Shown here in pieces: positions 1 through 8,965 of a stretch of 64,000 nt of DNA; the stretch's first letter is position 1; each line of letters starts with the position of its first letter. A model generated the notes under the pieces. The model was given only the letters and a program-made list of their open reading frames with translations, searched no databases and was not told the origin of the DNA. The position numbers and the translations under genes were made by a program. This stretch comes from Proteles cristata cristata (Eukaryota > Chordata > Mammalia > Carnivora > Hyaenidae), in the NCBI GenBank assembly GCA_017311185.1, contig JAESUZ010001712.1, positions 3,100,001 through 3,164,000 of the forward strand. Direction: 5' to 3'.

Positions 1-1205
1 TGTCAACCAGAATGATTTTAGCTTCAAGGAACAAAAGCCCAACTGACTTAAACAGTATGGAAGTGTAGGACTGAAAAGTAGGAATTCCTGTGGCAGAACA
101 AGCATCAGGGTCAGTTGAATCAGCAGGTCAGTGATGTCACCAAGGAAGCAGTATGTTTCTCTGCTCCACTATCTACAATATCTCTTTCCAAATCTGATAC
201 TCTCCTACTCATTGGAGTACAGAGTTTTCACTTTCTTCATTATATCCAGTGGAACAGATTGGGTTTCCATGGTTCTGTCTCTCACAAGCGAGGATGATTC
301 TTCCTTTACATCACATTACACTGACATCAGTTTGCCCAACCTTGAAGTTGAACCAGTAATTTTCAAGGGGGTGGAAAAAGTAGGAGGTTAGCATAATTGG
401 CTTAAATTAATCAGGCCTACCTGTATGCCCCTAACTCATCTACAGTTCAGCGTGTCTAAGCAACATTTATGGTTTCATCTTCCAGAACTGCTCTTTTCCT
501 TCCAACTGTGGAAGTTCTTGACAGTGTGTGGATGCCCAGGCCAAAAATCTCAGAATCATCTTTACTTTTTTCTCTCCTCCCTGTTTATTCAGGAACCACA
601 GGCTTCTTCCCTTCAAAAGTTCTCAAAAATGTACCTTTTCTGTATAATTAGAAAAGGAGGAGGGTGGATATCATGCCACCCTTAGTCCACGTACTTACCA
701 CCTCATGTCTGTACTGCCACAGGTGCTATGTTTCTCTGTGCCCATTTCTCTGCCTCTCTGGTCTTCACATGCTATGGTTTCCCCTTGCCCACTGAAGCAA
801 GTCAAGTCTTATGGCTATGGTCAGGGGCTACTCTGATGAGGTCTCATCAAGCTCCATTTTCCAGTCAGAACTATCCTTCTGGGTCTTATATCCCATGCTG
901 GTACCGCACTACGTAAAAATGGCTTATCTCTGCAGATGAGCTGTGCAGAGCCAATCAAACAGCTTGATCTCAAATATTAAAGATTTATCTATTTTTCTAC
1001 TTAGCAACTTGCACTTATTATATACGTTCTGTATACATAGGTGGGATGGGAGGCAGGAAGAAGTGATAAACAGAGCCCTGTCCTTCAGCAATTTACCATC
1101 TAGTGGTAGAGCCAGAGATAAGCACATACAATCAATAATCGCTCCATCAAAAATACTGGTTTTTAAATTAATCACAAAACCAAAAGTTATTCATCACAAG
1201 GGATG
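1..1205. other. Unassigned intergenic sequence
   Basis: No gene, RNA gene or confidently named repeat is visible. Open frames here are at most about 90 codons and overlap in several frames, as expected by chance. Around 1075-1140 the words 'agccctgtccttcagcaa' and 'accatctagtggtagagcc' resemble an ancient mammalian repeat seen elsewhere in the window (for example near 3800 and 6000), but the match is weak. Confidence 0.5.
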
Positions 1206-1950
1206 TATAAGCATATAATGCATATATTTTTAAAAAGCCTAGACATTACAGAAGTACATAAGAATAAATAGTGAAAAGCCCCTGATATTTGCCTCTATAA
1301 TTCTTACTTAGTAAGAGTAACATGTTAACAGGTAACATATGATATATGTATATATACACATACGTGTTTGCTTTTTACAAAAGATAGCATCATTTTATAC
1401 ATATCACTCTGCAACTTTTTTCTCACTGAACAATAATGTCTTTTGATGATATACCTGATTCTTTAAAAAAATTTTTAATGTTTATTTATTTTTGAGAGAG
1501 AGAGAAAAAAAACAGTGCATATGCAGGGGAAGAGCATAAAGAGGGAGGCACAGAATCTGAAGCAGGCTCCAGGCTCCATGCTGTCAGCACTGAGCCCCAT
1601 GCGAGGCTCAAACTCATGAACTGCAAGATCATGACCGGGACTGAAGTTGGAGGCCTAACTGACTGAGCCACCCAGGCAGCCGTGATTCTTTTTTTAATGG
1701 CTGCATAGTATTCTTTTGTCTTTAATAGTCCTGTATAGTCACAGAGGGATAATTGCTTATCCCTCCTATTTTTCTCTATCACAAATAAGGCTTCAATGAG
1801 CATTCTTTTACACGTTTTCAGGAGTATGCTGGTAAATCTTTTAACAGTTGGCTCTCTGAATTCAAAAAAAAAGACAGTCCTGCTTTGTAATATTTGCCAG
1901 TTTCCATGGTGTAAATACTCCTACTATTGGTGATTTGAAGCTACCAGTGT
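1206..1950 (-). mobile_element. Old L1 3'-end fragment (L1M class), split by a SINE
   Basis: Read on the minus strand this matches the 3' end of old mammalian L1. Landmarks on the plus strand are 'atggctgcatagtattc' (about 1698) and 'aaataaggcttcaatgagca' (about 1784), the usual reversed L1 tail words. It is heavily diverged and holds no open frame. A Can-SINE interrupts it at 1465-1682. Confidence 0.55.
1465..1682 (-). mobile_element. Can-SINE, full length, minus strand
   Basis: Reversed Can-SINE: tail 'aatgtttatttatttttgag' and GAGA-rich body on the left, tRNA-like head 'tgagccacccaggcagccg' on the right. It is flanked by the short direct repeat tgattcttt (1456-1464 and 1683-1691), a target-site duplication. 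It lies inside an older L1 fragment and is therefore younger than it. Confidence 0.88.
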
Positions 1951-2464
1951 GATAGCACTGTAGGCGGAGGTGGGACGACATGTGTACAAGCCGCTCTCGC
2001 TAGCCAGTCCAGTGAGCTCTGGAGTGCCACTGTTTGTTTTACGGTGCGTATTCTTATGAGTGTTTCACAACACAGGAAAGCAAGATATTAAAAGACAATT
2101 ATCACTTTGCCAGACAGAGGAAACATAACTACCTTATTAGCTGTAATAACGCTGAACTGTGAATTCAATACATCTCTTTTGGATTCTAAAGAAGGCCCTT
2201 TATCTGTTACCCTAAATAGATTCTGTGTAAAAGCCAAGGAAATTTCAAAGTGTTTCATTTTTATTTTGCCACCTGAGAAAATCACTTAAGGAAAGTAGAC
2301 TGGAAGTATGACTAACTATATTTTAAAGATTCAATAAAAGTCCCATTAAATTCATGAATTAGGATATTGAGGCACAAACACACACACGAAAAGAGAATGC
2401 TGACTCCCTCTTCTCATTTTAACAGGGCTGAATTGTACACAGGTGCACAAAAGAAGCACCTAAA
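1951..2464. other. Unassigned sequence
   Basis: No gene or named repeat recognised. A short, relatively CpG-containing stretch at 1960-2050 stands out slightly from its AT-rich surroundings but has no promoter-like features. Confidence 0.4.
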
Positions 2465-2612
2465 ACGTCCAGAGTCACCTGGAAGGCTTATTATACCACA
2501 CAGTTCCTCAGTTGTATAGCCCAGGGTAGGGCTGAGAAACTGCATTTCTCTGGAGTTCCCCAGTAATGCTCACATGGCTGTTCTGGAGACCTCACCTGGA
2601 GAACCACCACAC
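2465..2612 (+). mobile_element. MER5-like hAT-Charlie DNA-transposon relic
   Basis: The order 'agagtcacctggaaggctt', then 'ctgagaaactgcatttct', then 'ggagaaccaccac' follows the MER5A non-autonomous hAT consensus (agaatcacctgg ... gaatttgcatttct ... gagaaccact). Diverged, no coding capacity. Confidence 0.6.
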
Positions 2613-2954
2613 TGCCTGAACCCTGGGCCCAAAGCCCACATAGGCTTCCATATTCTGGTATTGTGTGAATTTTTACCACTGGAGGAGACTTCCTTAGCTA
2701 AAGACATTCTTCTGTTAAACAATAGATAAATTTAGACACATAGTAAGTTAAGTTCTTATCGGTAATCAAAGTATTTGAGAATAGGTTGAATAGGTGAGTG
2801 ACACAAATTCCTTATAGAGAAAAGCATACTGAGATTTGTTTTCTGAAGATGAAGGGCATGGTTAATGATTGCTCTTGGTGCTAATAGAAAGGATAAACTT
2901 TTGAAGTAGTATCAATAGTTAAGGAGCTCAAAATTATTCACAGTTTGTAGTGGT

Positions 2955-3165
2955 CACACCGACATCTGGCTCTGAATCCTGTCCCTGCCACTTAACTGTC
3001 TAACTTGAGCAATTTATTTAATCTTATTTTAGTTTACCTCAGTTTACTGTGCCTCAGTTTACTCATCTGTAAAATGGGGATGATCCTAGTAATAATCACC
3101 TCATAGGGTTTTTGAGAGGATGTGATAGGTATAGGACCTGACATGTCAAAAGAAATAGAATATTG
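2955..3165 (+). mobile_element. MIR SINE
   Basis: Contains the MIR core 'gcctcagtttactcatctgt' followed by 'aaaatggggatgatcc' and 'acctcatagggtttttgaga', preceded by 'tctggctctgaatcctgtcc'. This is the plus-orientation MIR order. Ancient and diverged. Confidence 0.75.
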
Positions 3166-3446
3166 GCTATAAATTAGATCTCCAGTTCTATATTAAGAAG
3201 AAAGCATTCTTTAGGCAAGTAAATTTGGGAAATACTGAGAAACAAAGTAGCAAATAAGTTTCTTTGTTGCAGGACTTCTAGATACCTTTTATATGCCAGT
3301 GCACACTATGAATCCTTTAGAGGGGGATATGATTCATAGTGTTTTCAAATGTTATTTAGCCACAGAACATTTTTTGCAAGTAGCACTTGGAGGATAACAA
3401 ATGTTATAATATTTTTACAATTATTGTAATACACCAGTGTTTCTCT

Positions 3447-3634
3447 TTTTAAGTTTATTTATTTATTTTGAGAGAGAGAGCAGGGAAGGACAGAAAGAGA
3501 GAGGGGGAAAGAGAATCTCAAACAGCCTTGGAGCTATGAGTGTGGAGCCTGCTGTGGGGCTTGATTTCACAAACCGTGAGATCATGACCTGAGCCAAAAC
3601 CAAGAGTCAGACACTTAAATGACTGAGCACCCCC
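3447..3634 (-). mobile_element. Can-SINE, minus strand
   Basis: Reversed Can-SINE: 'aagtttatttatttattttg' tail, purine-rich body, 'gcctgctgtggggcttga' and degenerate head 'gactgagcacccccc'. An imperfect flanking repeat (accagtgtttct / cccagtatttct) suggests the target duplication. Its many substitutions indicate an older copy. Confidence 0.8.
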
Positions 3635-3784
3635 CAGTATTTCTTGGCTTAAATATATAACTGAAAGAAAGTCGCATGTGGCCTCAGTATACCTAAGCCA
3701 TAGGGGTAGGATTGGGATAGAACAAAAAATCCTTGTTACCCATAAGAATTTTCTATAGCTCTTCTGAAGTGATAATATTTCCCC

Positions 3785-4230
3785 CCATTCATCCCTTTAT
3801 TCTTGCCTGCATTCAATATTTCCAACAAATATTCACTAAGTATCTCTAAGTAACAAGCAATATATAGGTACTGGGGTTTCAATATAGAATAAAATGTAAA
3901 CATTTCCTCTTCTCATGGAGTTTACCTTCTGGAAGACAGAAAATATACACATAAATAAGTAAATATGTAGTATGTCAGGGGGTAGTAAGTATAATGAAAA
4001 AAGTTGAGGTGAGCAAAAGGAAGAAGAAAAACTATGCAAGGCAGTGGCCATTTAAGCAGAAACCTGAAGGAAATGGAGTCACAAGCTATGGGGACACTAA
4101 GGGAATAACACAGTCCAAGATGAGGAAAGTAAGTGCAAAGTAATATCCCAGTGTGGAGCATGCTTGTGTGGTGAATGAGTGAGAGAGGGAAAGAGAAGAT
4201 GCAAGTGAGGCTAGAAAGGTACAGAAGTTC
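3785..4230 (+). mobile_element. Ancient unnamed interspersed repeat, part 1
   Basis: The string run 'aacaaatattcactaag', 'ggtactggggtttcaatat', 'tctcatggagtttaccttct' matches a very common, old mammalian repeat of the 'tcattcaacaaatatttattgag ... catggagcttacattctag' type. I do not assign a family name. The same unit appears to resume at 4736-5080 after an intervening repeat. Confidence 0.5.
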
Positions 4231-4246
4231 ACACCAGGAGAAAAGT

Positions 4247-4735
4247 GTATCAGCTATCTTTTGCTGTGTAACAAATCATCCCAAAACTTGCTGCCTTAAA
4301 GCAACAATAACTACTTATGTTTCCCCATCAGTTTCTATGTATAGGAATTTGGGAGTGGCTCAGCCGGGCAGCTGTGGCTTGGAGTTCCTCCTAAGGTTCT
4401 GTCAGATGTCAGCAGAGACTGCAGTCTTTCAAAGACTTGATGCGGGCTGGAAGATCCACTTTTAGGATGGCTAGCACACACCTAGCATGTTGCTGTTGAC
4501 TCTTGCTTAGAACATTCAGTTCCTCTTCATGTGCTCTCCCGAGGAAGCTGCTGGAAGGTTCTGCATATTCATTGGTTTCCCTCAAAGCAAGTACTCCAAG
4601 AGACTGAGACAGAAAATTGCAATGACTTTTAAGCCCTAAATTTGCTAGTCACACACTGATTCTGCATGCAAAGGCATTATAAAGGCATGAAAATCAGAAT
4701 GTGAGAATCAATGACAGCCACCTGGGAGGCTGGCT
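4247..4735 (+). mobile_element. Ancient unnamed interspersed repeat (inserted)
   Basis: Begins 'tatcagctatcttttgctgt' and 'aacaaatcatcccaaaactt', a recurrent mammalian repeat start ('tatctattgctgcgtaacaa'). It continues with 'ggcttggagttcctcctaag' and 'gggctggaagatccact'. It lies between two halves of the repeat at 3785-4230 and 4736-5080, so it probably inserted there. Family not named. Confidence 0.5.
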
Positions 4736-5085
4736 ACCCACACCATCTTTAGGTCTCTAGCTTTTGCTCTAAGTGAGATGGACAGCGATTGGAGGTTAGG
4801 GGCAGAAGAGTAATACGGTCTGACTTGTATTTGTAAAGGCTGTTCTTGGCACTGTGCTGAGAATAGAGTGTGAGGGAATGTGTAGTAATAATGGGAGTAG
4901 AGAGAATAGTCAGAAGGCAATCTCAATAACCCAAATGAGACATGGTGATACCTTGGACCCAGATGAGAGTGGTAAAGGCTGTGGGAAGTAGTATATAGTT
5001 CTCTGGATATACTTTGAAGTTACAGCCAACAGAGTTCCTGATGGGTTAAATTTGGGTTGCGATAAAAGAAGAGTCAAAAATATGA
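4736..5085 (+). mobile_element. Ancient unnamed interspersed repeat, part 2
   Basis: Contains 'gagatggacagcgattggag', 'ttctctggatatactttgaa' and 'cagagttcctgatgggtt', the later part of the repeat whose first part lies at 3785-4230. No coding capacity. Confidence 0.45.
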
Positions 5086-5337
5086 AAAAAGAAGAGTGAA
5101 AAAATGCTCAAGACTCCTAATCTGCATTTTGCTACATCCTGGCACCAGGCATAACCCATGCCATAGAAACTTCTAGAATTAGGAGGGGAGCTTCTAGGGT
5201 ATTGATAGAATATTACTCAAAGTCTGTCTAAATGACACTAATCCAATATCCAACATTTTGCATAAAAGGATCAAGATGTTATTTTGAAGGAAATCTAAAA
5301 ACCAAAATTGTTTCAAATCATTAAGAACCTGAAGGCA

Positions 5338-5486
5338 GGGGTGCCTGGGTGGCTCAGTCAGTTAAGCATCTGACTTTGGCTCAAGTCACGATCTCATGAT
5401 TTGCAAGATCTCTGCATGATTGCAGATCTCAAGCTCTGTGCTGACAGCTCCTTCTTAGAAATAAATAAATATTAAAAAAAAAAAAA
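5338..5486 (+). mobile_element. Can-SINE with internal deletion
   Basis: The head 'gggtgcctgggtggctcagt' and A-box are present, but the CT-rich body is missing: 'gctgacagctccttc' runs almost directly into 'ttagaaataaataaatatt' and a poly-A run. It is flanked by aagaacctgaaggca (5323-5337) and aagaatcttaaggca (5487-5501), a target duplication differing at two positions. Confidence 0.88.
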
Positions 5487-5501
5487 AAGAATCTTAAGGC
5501 A

Positions 5502-5990
5502 CTTGTGGATGTTCCCAAAATTGTAGCTAGGTCAATTGAAATCTCTATGCCCCAATTCCCCCCACCTAATTGTTTTTAGGTGATAAAATGTGACTCTCCA
5601 GTTTGTTTTAACTTCCCATTAACAGAAGTGTTCCTGGAATCTGTCATCAGTAGAACATGCTCAACCACTACAGAGTTAAATAATCTGTCTTTGCTTTAAT
5701 TAAGGTGATGCTTATTTAAAACTTTAAATTTTTTCTAGCCTTAAAAAAAATTTCTCATTTGATCTGATATCTGAATATTTATGCTGAATATTCCAAATCA
5801 CGATGGAGATCAACACTCTACAGAACAATGTTGGAGTTACAGATATTTGCAGTTTAATTGCCTGAGAACTGATGTAAATTAAGTATGTTTTCCTGTAGAT
5901 CCTGAATTTGGGGGTCCTTGAAAATTGGCAAAGCAATCTTACTAAAATGTTCTAAGATTCTCTGCTTAATTATTACAACAGGTCTTTGAA
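5502..5990. other. Unassigned AT-rich sequence
   Basis: No gene or named repeat recognised. Confidence 0.4.
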
Positions 5991-5994
5991 AGTG

Positions 5995-6480
5995 CTATCA
6001 TTCATTCGCTTATTCACACATCCATTCCATATTGCTCTTACATGACATTCAAGTCCTGTGCTCTGTGCTGATGATTCAAATGTGGACAAATCCTTGGCCT
6101 TGAGAGCTTACACTATATTGAAAAAGAGATAAGAATGTAGACAAAGTGCTACTGTAGAGTAAGAACATGACACTAGGGAAACATATAAGAAGGACCCCTG
6201 CCCAGTCTTGAAGAGTCAAGGAAGGGAGGTTATGAATAAGACAAGACCTTAAGCACAGAGTTGGGTGCAAGGCACTCCAAGAAAGAGAGAATCTGGTACA
6301 AGAGAACATAAGGAACATTCAGTGAACAGCAAGGCAATTCAATACACTTACTGTAGATAATAGAAAGTAAAAAGTCTTCTAGAGAGGCAAACTGAAAGTA
6401 GCCCAGGAAAAGCCTAAAATTTCAAGAAGCTTAATGAGGAATCATGGAACAGTTTTAAGCAGGGCAGCCCTAGGATATGC
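5995..6480 (+). mobile_element. Ancient unnamed interspersed repeat
   Basis: Words 'cattcattcgcttattcaca', 'cttggccttgagagcttaca' and 'ttttaagcagggcagccc' place this with the same old repeat type as 3785-4230. Strongly diverged. Confidence 0.4.
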
Positions 6481-6589
6481 TGGTAACTTGGAAAATTCAC
6501 TCTAACCATGATTCAGAACATGGACTTAGGATGGAAAGAAATTCAACCTTTCCTCCATCTTCTCATCCCTTCACCACATTCAAGTCACC

Positions 6590-7440
6590 ACCATCTCTCT
6601 CTGGCACCACTGCACCAGTCCTCCCAAAACATCTCAATCCATTCTCACCAGCCAACTAAAAATGCAAATCAGATCCCTCTGCACTGAAACATTGTTTTGG
6701 TATCCCTTTGTCCTTATTTTAAAAAGCCAAAATTTGGGCACCTGGGTGGCTCAGTCAGTTGAACGTCCGACTTTGGCTCAGGTCATGATCTCGTGGTTCG
6801 CGGGTTCGAGCCCCGCATCGGGCTCTCTGCTGACAACTAGCTCAGAGCCTGGAGCCTGCTTCTGATTGTGTCTCCCTCTCTCTCTGACCCTCCCCTGCTC
6901 ACGCTGTCTGTCTCTTTCTCTCTCAAAAAATAAATAAATAAATAAATAAAACATTTAAAAAAATAAAATAAAAAAGCCAAAATTCTTAATAGGTTCACAA
7001 GTTCTTGCTCAATTAGGTCCAAATTTCCCATCCAGTTTCATCCCATCATTACTTCCTTTGGTCTTTCAGTTCCTGTCATGGGTTTTCTTCCAGTTCTTCC
7101 AAGGTACCAAGCTCTTGTTCCCACTTGTTCTGAAACTTCAAAGGGACTGTGTTTTCTGCCTAGAACTTGGGACCCATCTGTCTGGCTAATTTATGCCTTT
7201 CGTTGACATTTCAGCCTAACCTTCACGTTCTCAGGGATGCGGTGCTTTATCTTTTTGAATAAGTTAAGCCCCTCACCACACACTGGACACCTTCATTACA
7301 CCTTGTACCTCTCTTCTCTTTTTACTTTATTGAAGATGCTTATTGAATGCCAGTCTTTCCTATTAGACTGAACTTCTCCTTCCCAATTCTCTTGTTACTT
7401 ATGGTTCCCCATGACCTAGTACAATTCTGGCTCAGTGTAT
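6590..7440 (+). mobile_element. L2 LINE 3' region, interrupted by a SINE
   Basis: CT-rich L2-like text on the plus strand: 'cactgcaccagtcctccca', 'gtctttcagttcctgtcatg', 'cctagaacttgggaccc' and 'acctagtacaattctggctc', consistent with the degenerate L2 3' end. A Can-SINE is inserted at 6735-6970. Confidence 0.5.
6735..6970 (+). mobile_element. Can-SINE, full length
   Basis: Head 'gggcacctgggtggctcagt', an excellent B-box (ggttcgcgggttcgagcccc), body 'gctcagagcctggagcctgc', a CT tract and an A-rich tail with six AAAT units. It is bounded by a perfect 14-bp target duplication, aaaaagccaaaatt, at 6721-6734 and 6971-6984. Low divergence suggests a recent insertion. Confidence 0.95.
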
Positions 7441-7452
7441 ACTCAATCATTA

Positions 7453-8135
7453 TACAGAAAGTCCCCGACTATCACAGGTGATGACCTCACATTTCATGTG
7501 ATTGAGCCCTGTGTCAGGCTGCATGCTGACAGTACAGAACCTGCTTGGGATTCTCTCTCTCTCCCTCTCTCACTGCCTTCCCTCTCCCCTGCTCAAGTGT
7601 ACTCTTTCTCAAAATAAATAAATAAATTCGGGGGGGGGGGAAGTCCCCAAATTATGATGGTTTGACTTAGGATTTTTTGACTTCACAATGGTGCAAAAGC
7701 AACATGCATTCAGTAGACAACAGACTTCAAATTCTAAATTTTGATCTTTTGGGAGCAAGTGGTAGACTACTCTCTTGTAATTATGGGCAGCAGCAGTGAG
7801 CCAGAGCTCCCAGTTAGCTACATGATTGCAAGGATAGGCAATGGACACAGTTATAGTCATTTTATTCTCATATAACCATGCTGTTTTTCCCTTTCAGTAC
7901 AATATTAAATAAGCTACATGAGATGTTCAATACTTTGTTATAAAATAGACTGTGTTAGATAACTTTATTCAACTGTAGCCTAATGTAAATGTTCTGGACA
8001 AGTTTAAGGTAATCTAGGCTAAGCTATGATGCTTGGTACATTAGCTGTATTAAATGTAAATTTGACTTATGATAATTCCAATTTAAGATGGATTTATCAG
8101 AATATAACCCCATCATAAGTTGAGGAAGAACTGTA
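7453..8135 (+). mobile_element. DNA-transposon-like element with terminal inverted repeats, split by a SINE
   Basis: The left end reads tatacagaaagtccccgact and the right end cataagttgaggaagaactg then tata. The reverse complement of the right end aligns with the left end (atacag...tcc.c.act.tatgatgg), giving imperfect terminal inverted repeats with TA flanks, as in Tc1/mariner-Tigger elements. No transposase frame, so non-autonomous. A SINE splits its left end at 7474-7640 and repeats its first bases after itself. The exact family is not named. Confidence 0.6.
7474..7640 (+). mobile_element. Can-SINE, 5'-truncated, with G-run tail
   Basis: Starts within the SINE at 'ggtgatgacctcacatttca' (B-box region) and continues through 'gctgacagtacagaacctgc' and a CT tract to 'aaataaataaataaattc', ending in eleven Gs (7630-7640). 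Flanks aagtccccgactat (7459-7472) and aagtccccaaattat (7641-7655) form a degraded target duplication within the surrounding DNA element. Confidence 0.8.
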
Positions 8136-8139
8136 TATT

Positions 8140-8755
8140 AAATAAATGAATGATGGCAAGAAGACAGTTAAGAGGTGTGTCTAGAACTGAAGATATAGAA
8201 AGAAAGCATGGGTTTGAGTCTTGAGTACTCAGAGTAACTTGGAAATCAGCTGTAAATGAGGAGAGAGAATTGGGAGAAAGGAAAAGCTCTTATGCGTCTG
8301 GGTCTCCACTGTGTTGATGAGCATTGGCTGATGCCTGGTACATAGTAAAACATTCAGTAAATATCCGTGCCAGATGAGTAAGGCTAACTAGGTGGAGGCC
8401 ATCACTCAGGTTTCTGTCTTGGTCTAGTGAGCACTTCCATTCCCTGAGAGGGAAAACGTGACCAGGAGTGCTTTACAGACAGGCCTTCCAACGGCACCAC
8501 TCAGCTATTTGATTTTGAAGAGGCTATACAAGTATTCAAAATGGCGTTCTGTCAATAGAAAAGAAAATAGAGTGTAAGTGTGTATGAAGTATTATGAGAT
8601 TGCATTCAACTTGGTGTTTATGTTAATGTTTTAATACATTAAATTGTAACCAGTTATTTTCATTAGAATTATTTTATCTGATTGATTTCAAATTTTGAGA
8701 AAGACAAGGTATGTTTTTAGATGAGATGTCTCTGAACATTGTGGCTGAAAATTGC
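8140..8755. other. Unassigned sequence
   Basis: No gene recognised. Around 8325-8360 'gatgcctggtacatagtaaa' resembles the 3' end of a MIR or L2 repeat, too short to assign. Confidence 0.4.
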
Positions 8756-8880
8756 AAAAAAAGAAAGAGAAAGGAAGGAAGGAAGGAAGAAAGGAAGGAA
8801 GGGAGAAGGAAGGAAGGAAGAAGGAAGGAAGGAAGAAGGAAGGAAGGAAGAAGGAAGGAAGGAAGAAGGAAGGAAGGAAC
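8756..8880 (+). repeat. GGAA-rich minisatellite with a 15-bp higher-order unit
   Basis: An uninterrupted purine tract. The right half is a 15-bp unit, aaggaaggaaggaag (three GGAA plus one GAA phase shift), repeated about five times. Because 15 is divisible by 3 the tract stays open in several frames and yields Lys/Glu/Gly/Arg-rich frames on + and Ser/Leu/Pro/Phe-rich frames on -. These are not genes. Confidence 0.95.
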
Positions 8881-8965
8881 GAAGCCTCCTTCCTCCTTAA
8901 GGGGGAAGAATTACAAAGATTCTCTAGAAACCTCTCTGAAGACCACTTATGCATCTTTCAACTTC

